DNA of 34,116 nt, from positions 1-34,116 of the forward strand of contig CAKQNT010000015.1 of NCBI GenBank assembly GCA_934255405.1. Direction: 5' to 3'. Numbering within the stretch: position 1 is the stretch's first letter; each line of letters begins with the position of its first letter. This document shows positions 23,779-31,328 of this stretch, one piece after another. The translations under genes were made by a program, and so were the position numbers. Source of the DNA: an uncultured Alphaproteobacteria bacterium (GTDB lineage: Bacteria; Pseudomonadota; Alphaproteobacteria; RF32; CAG-239). The notes beneath the pieces were generated by a model. It was not told the origin of the DNA. It was given only the letters and a program-made list of their open reading frames with translations, and ran no database searches.

Positions 23779-24567
23779 ATGAGATCTTTACATATCGGAG
23801 CAACCGGAATGTTGGCGCAGCAGACCAATGTTGACGTGATTGCCAACAATATCGCCAATATGAACACAACCGCTTATACCAAGCGTCGGGCAGAGTTTAA
23901 TGATTTGCTGTATCAGAACATTATTCGTCCGGGGTCTTCTTCTACGGCGGATAATACCATTGTTCCGTCAGGCGTTCAGCTCGGTTTGGGCGTAAGAACA
24001 GCGGCAGTGTATCGTATTACCGAGGGTGACGGCTTGACCAAAACCGACAATGATTTGGATTTGGCAATTCGGGGACGAGGCTATTTTCAGATTGAACTGC
24101 CGGAAGGCAAGGGCATAGCTTATACTCGTGACGGCGCCTTTCAGCGCAATGGTGATGGAGTTATCGTGACCCATGATGGCTATGTGGTTCAGCCGGAAAT
24201 CACTATTCCTGATGACGCGGTTGAAGTTTATGTAAATAATTCAGGCGAAGTATGGATTAAACAAGACGGCGAAACCGACGAAGTTAATGTCGGACAGTTG
24301 GAATTGGCTACGTTTGTAAACGAGGCCGGACTGGAAGCGATGGGTAATAACCTGTTTACAGAGACAGCGGCTTCCGGCGCGCCGATTTTGGATAATCCTG
24401 ATGCCGAAGGTTTTGGTTCAATTTTGCAGGGCTATTTGTCAACCTCCAATGTAAATCCGGTTACGGAAATCACCGAACTGGTATCGGCTCAACGTGCCTA
24501 TGAAATGAACTCTAAAATCATTTCAACCGCAGACCAAATGCTCAATACCATTAACCAGCTGAGGTAA
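23779..24567 (+). CDS. flgG: Flagellar distal rod protein FlgG
   Basis: FlgG builds the distal rod that passes through the P and L rings. N-terminus MRSLHIGATGMLAQQTNVDVIANNIANMNTTAYTKRRAEFNDLLYQNI is diagnostic, as is the FlgG-specific PSGVQLGLGVRTAAVYRITEGDG. The core has DLDLAIRGRGYFQIELPEGKGIAYTRDGAFQRNGDG and the C-terminus LSTSNVNPVTEITELVSAQRAYEMNSKIISTADQMLNTINQLR. The 262-aa length is normal. AGGGGAG precedes the ATG. Only 2 nt separate its stop from flgA. Confidence 0.97.
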   Translation: MRSLHIGATGMLAQQTNVDVIANNIANMNTTAYTKRRAEFNDLLYQNIIRPGSSSTADNTIVPSGVQLGLGVRTAAVYRITEGDGLTKTDNDLDLAIRGRGYFQIELPEGKGIAYTRDGAFQRNGDGVIVTHDGYVVQPEITIPDDAVEVYVNNSGEVWIKQDGETDEVNVGQLELATFVNEAGLEAMGNNLFTETAASGAPILDNPDAEGFGSILQGYLSTSNVNPVTEITELVSAQRAYEMNSKIISTADQMLNTINQLR

Positions 24568-24569
24568 GA

Positions 24570-25265
24570 ATGTCTAAACTTTGGGCAATCATATTCGTTT
24601 TGGCGTTGTCGGCTGTTTCGGCACGGGCTTCGGTTATTTTGAACGAGGCTGATTTTATGTCGGTTTTGCAGGAAGAATTTGCCGAGCAGGGGCACGATGA
24701 GAGTTTGGAACTGGAGTTTTTTGGCGGACAAACAACTTATGTTTTTGATGATGCCGAAAAGGCCAAGATTATGATTTCTCAACTTAAGATAAATGATGAA
24801 CAAGGGCGTTTTTCGGCTAAGGGGGAAATTTTTGCCGATGGTAATTTGCGGGCATCTACCAGCTTGACCGGAAAATTTTATGCTCTGGGCGAGGCATGGG
24901 TTCCGGCTAAAGAAATTGCCAAGGGTGAAGAGATTACCGCTGATAAGCTGAAAATGGTGTCAATCCGTTTAAGCAGAATCAGAGATGCGGTTATAATCTC
25001 TGCAGATAAGTTAATCGGGCAGGCCGCCAAAAAGACGCTTAAGGCTGGTAAACCTATTAATGAGCGCGATATTGGTCCGGTGATTTTGATTAAAAAAGGT
25101 ATGACTGTGGCGTCGGTATATACTTCTAAGGGATTGCAGATTACGGCTCAGGCGGTGGCATTGCAAGATGGTGCCAAAGGGCAGGTGATTGAGTTGGAAA
25201 ACACCAAAAGTCATAAGAAAATTTCCGGCAGAGTTATAAATGCCGAAATGGTAGAAGTTGAATAA
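24570..25265 (+). CDS. flgA: Flagellar P-ring assembly chaperone FlgA
   Basis: A periplasmic chaperone for FlgI P-ring polymerisation. The Sec signal peptide is SKLWAIIFVLALSAVSARA (about residues 2-20). The C-terminal half is a SAF-type domain followed by the FlgA beta domain: EAWVPAKEIAKGEEITADKLKMVSIRLSRIRDAVIISADKLIGQAAKKTLKAGKPINERDIGPVILIKKGMTV, then LQITAQAVALQDGAKGQVIELENTKSHKKISGRV, the most conserved part of the family. The protein is 231 aa. The SD lies in the flgG 3' end (GAGG), consistent with coupling. flgI itself is not here. Confidence 0.93.
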   Translation: MSKLWAIIFVLALSAVSARASVILNEADFMSVLQEEFAEQGHDESLELEFFGGQTTYVFDDAEKAKIMISQLKINDEQGRFSAKGEIFADGNLRASTSLTGKFYALGEAWVPAKEIAKGEEITADKLKMVSIRLSRIRDAVIISADKLIGQAAKKTLKAGKPINERDIGPVILIKKGMTVASVYTSKGLQITAQAVALQDGAKGQVIELENTKSHKKISGRVINAEMVEVE

Positions 25266-25285
25266 TAGTTTGGGGAGCTATTGAA

Positions 25286-26047
25286 ATGCAAAACACAACA
25301 AGAATAATCAGTCGCGGAATGTTGGCGTTGCTTATGGCAACTTCGCTGTCCGGTTGCGGAATGTGGTCAAGATTGCAACAAGTCGGTTCAGAGCCGCCGT
25401 TGTCGCCGATTGTGAATCCGGCAGAAACTAAAAATTATGAGCTGGTAACAATGCCTATGCCGCAGGTAAATGATGCGCAACCGGCGCCAAACTCATTGTG
25501 GAAACCTGGGTCAAACGGATTTTTTAAGGATCAGCGCGCGTCTAAGGTGGGCGATATTATCACCGTGAAGGTTTCTGCCAAAGATACTGCTAAAATGGAA
25601 AACGAGATGGAGCAAAATCGCGATGATAATAAAGACTCTGTCGGAATAGGTTCTTTCTTTGGTTATGAAAGTTATTTGGGCAAAGTTTTCCCCGATGCGG
25701 TTAATAAGGATAATTTGGTTAGCATCAACTCTAATCGAGAAATTTCTGGAGACGGCAAAATCGACCGCAAAGAAAATATTAATGTGACAATGGCCGCTAC
25801 GGTAATGCAGGTTTTGCCCAATGGCAATCTGGTGATTGAAGGCACGCAAGAAATTCGCGTCAGTTACGAAGTACGCCAGCTTACGGTCAGAGGTATTATA
25901 CGTCGGGCTGACATTACTTCTGATAATACCATTGAATCCAGCAAGATTGCCGAGCTTAGGGTTTCTTATGGCGGGCAGGGTGTGATTACCGATGTTCAGC
26001 AGCCAAGATATGGGCGGCAGATATTGGATATTGTCGCTCCGTTCTAG
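25286..26047 (+). CDS. flgH: Flagellar L-ring protein FlgH (lipoprotein)
   Basis: An outer-membrane lipoprotein forming the L ring bushing around the rod. The lipobox is LSGC at about residues 23-26 (MLALLMATSLSGCGMW). Family landmarks follow: NSLWKPGSNGFFKDQRASKVGDIITVKVSAKDTAKMENE, INVTMAATVMQVLPNGNLVIEGTQEIRVSYEVRQLTVRGIIRRADITSDNTIESSKIAELRVSYGGQGVITDVQQPRYGRQILDIVAPF. The protein is 253 aa. It is last gene of the operon. Its TAG stop doubles as the first bases of a palindromic element, which probably forms the 3' end of the operon mRNA. Confidence 0.97.
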   Translation: MQNTTRIISRGMLALLMATSLSGCGMWSRLQQVGSEPPLSPIVNPAETKNYELVTMPMPQVNDAQPAPNSLWKPGSNGFFKDQRASKVGDIITVKVSAKDTAKMENEMEQNRDDNKDSVGIGSFFGYESYLGKVFPDAVNKDNLVSINSNREISGDGKIDRKENINVTMAATVMQVLPNGNLVIEGTQEIRVSYEVRQLTVRGIIRRADITSDNTIESSKIAELRVSYGGQGVITDVQQPRYGRQILDIVAPF

Positions 26048-26192
26048 GAAAGGCTGTATAACAGTCCATCTGGAGCGATTTGTTCAGGTCGGAAGTGTCC
26101 TCACGTACTACTCATGTACGCTCCGGTACTTCCGCCTTTCAAATCACTTCATCTGTACTGTTCTCCAGCCTTTCTGGAGAGTGTGCCGAGGA
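26045..26192. repeat. Palindromic element, copy D
   Basis: It starts on the flgH TAG. Outer arms GAAAGGCTG and CAGCCTTTC pair perfectly, followed inward by ACAG/CTGT, GGAGCGATTTG/CAAATCACTTC (one mismatch), GGAAGT/ACTTCC and GTAC/GTAC. The arms have different sequence from copies A, B, E and F but pair at equivalent places, which supports a conserved fold. Confidence 0.8.
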
Positions 26193-26262
26193 AAGGCTGT
26201 ATAACAGCTCATCTGGAGCGATTTGCTCAGGACGGAAGTGTCCTCTCTGGAGAGTGTGCCGA
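26190..26262. repeat. Palindromic element, copy D', internally deleted
   Basis: GAGGAAAGGCTGTATAACAG...CATCTGGAGCGATTTG.TCAGG.CGGAAGTGTCCTC repeats the left half of copy D, then jumps to TCTGGAGAGTGTGCCGAG, the right end. The loop and right inner arms are missing. This is a tandem partial duplication directly after copy D. The rest of 26263-26360 is AT-rich, with a small 7-bp hairpin (CAGTTCC/GGAGCTG near 26331-26349). Confidence 0.7.
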
Positions 26263-26360
26263 GAAATTAAACCTTTTTTATTATTATGTGCACATTTAAG
26301 AAAAAGTCTCCCCAATTTTTTCTTAAATTATCAGTTCCGCTAAGGAGCTGTTTTCCCCTA

Positions 26361-26408
26361 AAAAATCTGCTTCAGTTTTTTCCCCAATCGCTGAGGCAGA
26401 TTTTTTTT
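26361..26408 (+). terminator. Intrinsic terminator upstream of the FlaF gene
   Basis: AAATCTGC.TCAG and CTGA.GCAGATTT pair across a loop TTTTTTCCCCAATCG, followed by eight T residues. It ends read-through from the flgFGAH operon. Confidence 0.85.
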
Positions 26409-26495
26409 AGTGGATTATTTTTTTTTGCTATTTAAATAGATAAATTGCCTGCTATATTCAGACTGTGTCAATTTTTTTACGAAGGAAGCTAAATA

Positions 26496-27164
26496 ATGAA
26501 TACCACCGTTGATGAAATCAGAGATGCCGAAGAAGAGGCTCAAATCCTGATGGGCTATGCTCAGGCTCTTTCTAAGGCTTCAACCAGCAATGATGATCAT
26601 GTCAAACTGCTGACTCTGGATGAAAATATGAAATTGTGGGTTGAGATAGAATCATCGCTGAAAAGCGCAAAGAACTTGCTTCCACAAGAAATTAAGGATA
26701 ACCTGCTCAAACTCTCTAAGTTTGTTGAAAGAATGACTCTTTCTAAAGGTGTGTCTATGACAAAAACCGACTTTGATTGTTTGGCTAATATCAATATGCA
26801 GATTTCTGAGGGTCTGTTGGCCGTGGTTAGAAATTCTTTGGCAAAGGAAGAGGCTTTTTCTTTGCTTAAGTGTGCGGTTGATATTTCTTCGGCTCGCGAA
26901 AATAACAATTCCGGCGAGTTGGTGAGCGCTTTGGACAATAATCTGCAACTTTGGGTATATATCAAGACTTTAGCAAAGGCTAAAGAGACTAAATTGCCTG
27001 AAGAAACCAAATCTAATTTGATTAAGTTGGCTGATTATGTTTCTTCAAAAACTTTGGAAATCGGCAAGGATATTAATAATATCAATGACAAAATCATTGA
27101 CAGCATGATTAATACTAATTTGCAGATTTCTGAAGGCTTGATCAGCTCTCAAAAAATTGCTTAA
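26496..27164 (+). CDS. flaF: Tandem-domain FlaF-type flagellin regulator/chaperone
   Basis: FlaF proteins of Alphaproteobacteria (about 110-130 aa, all helical) act with FlbT on flagellin synthesis and secretion. This 222-aa protein contains two FlaF-like repeats. Repeat 1 (about 8-108) has LTLDENMKLWVEIESSL, LPQEIKDNLLKLSKFVERMTL and NINMQISEGLL. Repeat 2 (about 118-216) has VSALDNNLQLWVYIKTLAK, LPEETKSNLIKLADYVSSKTL and NTNLQISEGLI. The LW, LP-E, NL-KL and NxQISEGL positions align. GAAGGAAG precedes the ATG and terminators lie on both sides, so it is an independent transcript just after the flgH operon. No flbT is in the window. The family call rests on motif pattern, not a profile search. 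Confidence 0.75.
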   Translation: MNTTVDEIRDAEEEAQILMGYAQALSKASTSNDDHVKLLTLDENMKLWVEIESSLKSAKNLLPQEIKDNLLKLSKFVERMTLSKGVSMTKTDFDCLANINMQISEGLLAVVRNSLAKEEAFSLLKCAVDISSARENNNSGELVSALDNNLQLWVYIKTLAKAKETKLPEETKSNLIKLADYVSSKTLEIGKDINNINDKIIDSMINTNLQISEGLISSQKIA

Positions 27165-27185
27165 TCAGCGCTGTTCTGATTGTGG

Positions 27186-27215
27186 TACCGCCCGATTTTA
27201 AGGGCGGTATTTTTT
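27186..27215 (+). terminator. Intrinsic terminator of the tandem FlaF gene
   Basis: TACCGCCC and GGGCGGTA form a perfect 8-bp stem, followed by six T residues, starting 22 bp after the stop. Confidence 0.9.
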
Positions 27216-27288
27216 GTGTATAACCTGCTTGATGGTTGTCAAAACGTATTAAAAACTCTATAAATGCAAATGTATACGGAGAATTTGC

Positions 27289-28539
27289 ATGCTTTTTTCT
27301 AAATTTGAAAGATTGGTGGCTAAGCGTTATTTGCGCGCCAAACGCAAAGAAGGTTTTATATCGGTGATTACCGGTTTTGCTTTTACGGGTATTGCGCTCG
27401 GCGTGGCCACTTTGATTATTGTAATGTCGGTGATGAATGGTTTTCGGCATGAGTTGCTGGGGCGGATTTTGGGAATCAACGGGCATATAGGAATTATGTC
27501 TCCGTTGGGGTATCCATTTAATAATTATCGTGAAGCGGTTAAAGATTTGGCCGAGATTGAGCATGTGCAAATTGTAATTCCGATGATTGAAAATCAGTTG
27601 CTGGTTTCGGCCGGAAAGTCTGCCGAAGGGGCGATGGTTAGAGGCGTGGCGGCTGATGATTTATTAAAAAAGCCGATTTTGAAAGATGCTTTCAAAAAGA
27701 TTAATATGCGTGACTTTAGGGGCGACAATATCGTAATGGGTATTCGGTTGGCTACCAAAATGGGAGTGGTTCCGGGGGATACGGTAACTCTTATCTCGCC
27801 TAACGGAAAAGTCACGGCGTTTGGCACCGTGCCGCGGATGAAGTCTTATCAGGTAATTGGTACTTTTGAAGTGGGAATGTATGAATATGATTCCAATTTT
27901 GTCTTTATGCCTTTGGAAACAGCGCAGACTTATTTTGGGCTAAAAGGTGCGGTTACTCATATAGATGTTACGCTTGATGATGAAAATTTGTTGGCTCCGG
28001 TGCGCCGCAGCATAGAGCGCAGTGTGAGCGGCGATGGCGCTTATGTTTATGATTGGAAACAGACTAACGCAGCCTTCTTTAATGCTATTGATGTTGAGCG
28101 CAATGTGATGTTTATTATTTTGACCCTGATTATTTTGGTGGCAGCGTTTAATATTATCACCGGCTTGATTATGCTGGTTAAGGACAAGGGGCGTGATGTG
28201 GCGGTTCTGCGGACAATGGGTGCTACCAAGGGAATGATTATGCGCATCTTCTTTATGGACGGCGCGTTTATCGGAGTGGTGGGCACAGCTTTGGGATTGA
28301 TTCTCGGGTTGTTGTTTTGTCATAATATTGAGGCCATTCGTCAGGGATTGCAAACTCTTATGGGGCGCGATTTGTTTTCGGCGGAAATATATTTCTTGTC
28401 TAAACTTCCGGCCAAAGTAGATAATTTGGAGGTTTTGACGGTGGTAGTAATTTCTTTGTTATTATCGTTTTTGGCAACATTGTATCCGGCTTATCGTGCC
28501 GCAAAAATGGATCCGGTGGAGGCGTTGCGCTATGAATAA
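27289..28539 (+). CDS. lolC: Lipoprotein-releasing ABC transporter permease (LolC/LolE)
   Basis: An inner-membrane permease of the Lol complex that extracts outer-membrane lipoproteins and hands them to LolA. It is 416 aa with one N-terminal helix (FISVITGFAFTGIALGVATLIIVMSVMNGF), a large periplasmic MacB-like domain (about 50-265), and three C-terminal helices (VMFIILTLIILVAAFNIITGLIMLV; FFMDGAFIGVVGTALGLILGLLFC; VVVISLLLSFLATLYPAYRAAKMDPVEALRYE). The cytoplasmic VLRTMGATKGMIMRIF coupling helix and terminal P-VEALRYE are typical. Only one permease gene is present, so a homodimer is likely, as in many bacteria that lack separate LolC and LolE. It overlaps lolD by 8 nt. Confidence 0.95.
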   Translation: MLFSKFERLVAKRYLRAKRKEGFISVITGFAFTGIALGVATLIIVMSVMNGFRHELLGRILGINGHIGIMSPLGYPFNNYREAVKDLAEIEHVQIVIPMIENQLLVSAGKSAEGAMVRGVAADDLLKKPILKDAFKKINMRDFRGDNIVMGIRLATKMGVVPGDTVTLISPNGKVTAFGTVPRMKSYQVIGTFEVGMYEYDSNFVFMPLETAQTYFGLKGAVTHIDVTLDDENLLAPVRRSIERSVSGDGAYVYDWKQTNAAFFNAIDVERNVMFIILTLIILVAAFNIITGLIMLVKDKGRDVAVLRTMGATKGMIMRIFFMDGAFIGVVGTALGLILGLLFCHNIEAIRQGLQTLMGRDLFSAEIYFLSKLPAKVDNLEVLTVVVISLLLSFLATLYPAYRAAKMDPVEALRYE

Positions 28540-29251
28540 TCAGACTCCGACTTTGGAATTGAAAAATCTGCATCGTTCTTTTAAGCAGGGAGGGCAGGTG
28601 CTGGAAGTTTTGCGCGGCATAAATTTAGAGATTGGCAAAGGTGAGGTGGTGGCGCTTATCGGTCCGAGCGGAGCCGGAAAGTCAACCTTGCTACAAATTG
28701 CCGGTTTGTTGGAGCAACCGACCAAAGGTGAGATTTTTCTTGATGGGCAAAAGTGCTCTAAGCTTGGCGATGCTATGCGAACATCTCTGAGGCGCGATTA
28801 TTTGGGGTTTGTGTATCAGTATCATAACTTGTTGCCGGATTTTGATGCGGTGGAAAATGTGATGATGCCGCTGCTGATTGCCGGAATAAAACCGGAACTG
28901 GCGCGAGTGCGGGCAGAAAAACTGCTTAAGCGTATGGGATTGATTAAGCGGCTTAAACATCGTCCGGCAGAACTTTCTGGAGGAGAACAGCAACGTGTGG
29001 CTATTGCTCGCGCGTTGGCTAATACTCCCAAGTTGTTGTTGGCAGATGAACCAACCGGAAACCTTGATCCGCGGACATCGGCGGTGGTGTTTGCCGAGCT
29101 GATTGCTATTGTTAAGGAAACCGGTTTGTCGGCTCTGGTGGCAACTCACAACATGGAACTTGCCCGTCAAATGGATCGAATCGTGTACCTGCAAAACGGA
29201 CAGTTAGTGGAAGCAGGTGGTGTGGGTGGTGTTAATAAAAATTTTTATTAG
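28532..29251 (+). CDS. lolD: Lipoprotein-releasing ABC transporter ATP-binding protein LolD
   Basis: The ATPase powering lipoprotein extraction. Walker A is GPSGAGKSTLLQ (about 43-54), the Q-loop region is VYQYHNLLPDFDAVENVMMPLL, the ABC signature LSGGEQQRVAIARAL, Walker B LLLADEPTGNLD, and the switch His is in VATHN. The protein is 239 aa from ATG 28532. The longer open frame to 28496 lies inside lolC and would be a shadow. Start and lolC stop overlap by 8 nt (translational coupling). Its TAG stop adjoins palindromic element E. Confidence 0.96.
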   Translation: MNNQTPTLELKNLHRSFKQGGQVLEVLRGINLEIGKGEVVALIGPSGAGKSTLLQIAGLLEQPTKGEIFLDGQKCSKLGDAMRTSLRRDYLGFVYQYHNLLPDFDAVENVMMPLLIAGIKPELARVRAEKLLKRMGLIKRLKHRPAELSGGEQQRVAIARALANTPKLLLADEPTGNLDPRTSAVVFAELIAIVKETGLSALVATHNMELARQMDRIVYLQNGQLVEAGGVGGVNKNFY

Positions 29252-29390
29252 TAAGCAAGCTCGTCTAGCTGGTGACTAATACAGATTTGTCGGGCTGGCA
29301 AAATGCTCATGTACTACTATGTACACTCCGCTTTTGCCATCCTAAAATCTTATTATTCACGCACGCTATCCGAGCTTGCTAGAGATTGTG
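29249..29390. repeat. Palindromic element, copy E
   Basis: It starts on the lolD TAG. Outer arms GCAAGCTCG/CGAGCTTGC pair perfectly. Inner GGCAAAA/TTTTGCC and GTAC/GTAC stems pair in the centre (CATGTACTACTATGTACA). The TAAAATCTTATTATTCAC segment is shared with copy C. A degraded C-rich palindrome (CCCTATTGACGGGG) follows near 29405. Confidence 0.8.
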
Positions 29391-29455
29391 CCTTGTAGGC
29401 CTTTCCCTATTGACGGGGAAAAGGGTAAATATGCAAGATGATGATAAGAAAATGC

Positions 29456-29484
29456 TTGCAATTGAGGGGAATTGGTTGTATAAA
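29456..29484 (+). promoter_or_regulatory. Candidate sigma-70 promoter of rpmI-rplT-pheST
   Basis: TTGCAA (29456-29461) and TATAAA (29479-29484) are separated by 17 bases, a good housekeeping match. It lies about 90 bases before the rpmI ATG in otherwise gene-free DNA. Confidence 0.6.
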
Positions 29485-29495
29485 CTCCGCTGAAT

Positions 29496-29532
29496 CGAGT
29501 GGTGCGGGCTAATTGGCATGCCTGACGACTCG
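29496..29532 (+). promoter_or_regulatory. Possible structured leader of rpmI-rplT
   Basis: CGAGT (29496-29500) can pair with ACTCG (29528-29532) around GC-rich inner sequence, just downstream of the candidate promoter. L20 represses its own operon through leader structures in several bacteria; whether this short hairpin does so is unproven. Confidence 0.25.
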
Positions 29533-29572
29533 TTATAATTCCAATATTTTTTGAAATTTGAAAGGGATTAAA

Positions 29573-29770
29573 ATGCCTAAATTAAAAACTAAAAGTGCCG
29601 CTAAAAAACGTTTTGGCGTTACCGGCACCGGCAAATTGAAAAGAAACTTTGCCTTTAAGAGACACTTGCTTTTCAACAAGGGTACAAAAATGAAGAGACA
29701 GGCTCGCGGCACTCTGCTGTTGGCTGATGTTGATGTTAAAATCGTCAAGAAATTTTTACCGTATTTGTAA
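29573..29770 (+). CDS. rpmI: 50S ribosomal protein L35
   Basis: This 65-aa basic ribosomal protein begins MPKLKTKSAAKKRFGVTGTGKLKRNFAFKRHLLFNKGTKMKR, the standard L35 sequence, ending VKKFLPYL. ATG 29573 is used rather than 29558 because it gives the universal MPKLKTKS start, with AAAGGG a few bases upstream. First gene of rpmI-rplT-pheS-pheT, 12 nt before rplT. The usual infC is not next to it. Confidence 0.97.
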   Translation: MPKLKTKSAAKKRFGVTGTGKLKRNFAFKRHLLFNKGTKMKRQARGTLLLADVDVKIVKKFLPYL

Positions 29771-29782
29771 GGGGAAGCAAAG

Positions 29783-30142
29783 ATGTCACGTATTAAAAGA
29801 GGTGTTACCGCTCACGCGCGTCACAAAAAAGTTCTCTCTATGGCTAAAGGCTTCAGAGGACGCAATAAAAACGTATTTAGAGTAGCTGTTGAAAAAGTCG
29901 AGAAGGCTTTGCAATATGCTTATCGCGACAGAAGAGCCAAAAAGAGAAATTTCCGTGCTTTGTGGATTCAGCGTATTAATGCTGCTACCCGCTTGCATGA
30001 TTTGACCTATTCCCGATTTATGAACGGGCTCACCAAAGCTGGTATTGAGCTTGATCGTAAGGTATTGGCCGATATCGCTGTTAAAGAGCCCGAAACTTTT
30101 GCAAAACTGGTTGACCAGGTGAAGGCTTCTTTAAGCAAGTAA
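29783..30142 (+). CDS. rplT: 50S ribosomal protein L20
   Basis: This 119-aa basic protein is needed for early 50S assembly and is often the autogenous repressor of its operon. MSRIKRGVTAHARHKKVLSMAKGFRGRNKNVFRVAVEKVEKALQYAYRDRRAKKRNFRALWIQRINAATRLHDLTYSRFMNGL is the full family sequence with the long basic N-terminal helix. GGGGAAG precedes the ATG. A hairpin in the gap to pheS may adjust downstream expression. Confidence 0.98.
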   Translation: MSRIKRGVTAHARHKKVLSMAKGFRGRNKNVFRVAVEKVEKALQYAYRDRRAKKRNFRALWIQRINAATRLHDLTYSRFMNGLTKAGIELDRKVLADIAVKEPETFAKLVDQVKASLSK

Positions 30143-30165
30143 TTGCTGAAAACAGCATAAATTTT

Positions 30166-30200
30166 AGAGAGTCTGCTTGAGCAATCAGGGCAGGCTCTCT
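30166..30200 (+). terminator. Hairpin between rplT and pheS (attenuator-like)
   Basis: AGAGAGTCTGC (30166-30176) pairs with GCAGGCTCTCT (30190-30200), an 11-bp stem with one G-T pair and a 13-base loop, followed by a weak T-rich stretch (TTACATTTTAAATT). It could be a leaky terminator separating ribosomal protein from pheST levels. No Phe-rich leader peptide is seen. Confidence 0.45.
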
Positions 30201-30224
30201 TACATTTTAAATTATGGTGGAAAA

Positions 30225-31328
30225 ATGGAAAACACAGAAAATCTCAAGACAGAAACTTTGGCGGCAATTGCTAAAGCATCGGATTTGAAGTCCTTAGATG
30301 AAATCAGGGTGTCGGTGCTGGGTAAAAAAGGCGCAATTACCGATATGATGAAAGGCCTTGCATCTCTCTCGGTTGAAGAAAAAAAAGAAATGGGAAAAAA
30401 TCTCAATATTTTGAAAAGCGAGATTGAAAAAGCTCTGGAAGAGCGCAAAGAAACTTTGGCTGAAGCTGAACTGAATGCTAAATTGGCGCAAGAAACCATA
30501 GATGTTACTTTGCCAATACGTCCGGAACACCAAGGAAGAATTCATCCGGTTTCTAAAATCTATGAAGAAGTTGTGGCTATCTTTGGGCAGATGGGGTTTG
30601 ATGTGGTTGATGGTCCGGATATTGAGGATCAATTCCATAACTTTAATGCGTTGAATACTCCGGCTAATCATCCGGCTCGCCAAATGCAGGATACTTTTTA
30701 TATTCCTAATCCGGAAAGCGAAAATTTTGATGACAGCTATGTTGTGCGTACGCAGACTTCGGCCGTGCAAATCCGTACTATGGAGAAAAGACAGCCGCCA
30801 ATCCGCATTATTGCTCCGGGACGTACCTATCGTTCTGATTATGATGCTACTCATACCCCGATGTTTCATCAGGTTGAGGGGTTGGTGATTGATAAAAAAA
30901 CAACTTTCGCCAATCTTAAAGGGTGTCTATATGACTTTGTAAAGGCGTTTTTTGAGCTTGATGAATTGCCTGTGCGTTATCGCCCGTCTTATTTTCCATT
31001 TACTGAGCCTTCGGCAGAAATGGACATAGGCTGCAAAAAAAGCAAAACCGAACTCAAAATCGGAGCCGGCGATGATTGGTTGGAAATTTTGGGCTGCGGT
31101 ATGGTTCATCCGAATGTATTGCGAGCCGGAGGTATTGACCCTGATGAATATCAGGGATTTGCGTTTGGCATGGGGCTGGATAGACTGGCGATGCTGAAAT
31201 ATGGTATTCCGGATTTGCGGACATTCTTTGAATCTGATGTGCGTTGGCTGAAGCATTATGGATTTGTGCCGCTGGATACAGCTTCTATGACAGGTGGTTT
31301 GAGTAATAACGGAGGATCTGCACGATGA
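30225..31328 (+). CDS. pheS: Phenylalanyl-tRNA synthetase alpha subunit
   Basis: The catalytic subunit of the alpha2-beta2 enzyme that charges tRNA-Phe. The N-terminal coiled coil is about 1-90. The class II core has motif 2 TSAVQIRTMEKRQPPIRIIAPGRTYRSDYDATHTPMFHQVEGLVI, and RPSYFPFTEPSAEMDIGC and motif 3 GFAFGMGLDRLAMLKYGIPDLR near the C-terminus. The protein is 367 aa with ATG 30225 behind GGTGG; the longer frame to 30177 runs through the hairpin. A short C-terminal extension (MTGGLSNNGGSAR) follows the core. Its stop overlaps pheT (ATGA). Confidence 0.96.
   Translation: MENTENLKTETLAAIAKASDLKSLDEIRVSVLGKKGAITDMMKGLASLSVEEKKEMGKNLNILKSEIEKALEERKETLAEAELNAKLAQETIDVTLPIRPEHQGRIHPVSKIYEEVVAIFGQMGFDVVDGPDIEDQFHNFNALNTPANHPARQMQDTFYIPNPESENFDDSYVVRTQTSAVQIRTMEKRQPPIRIIAPGRTYRSDYDATHTPMFHQVEGLVIDKKTTFANLKGCLYDFVKAFFELDELPVRYRPSYFPFTEPSAEMDIGCKKSKTELKIGAGDDWLEILGCGMVHPNVLRAGGIDPDEYQGFAFGMGLDRLAMLKYGIPDLRTFFESDVRWLKHYGFVPLDTASMTGGLSNNGGSAR

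Noticed and set aside
30294..30869. 191-codon minus-strand frame inside pheS
   Set aside because: Antisense shadow of a conserved synthetase gene.
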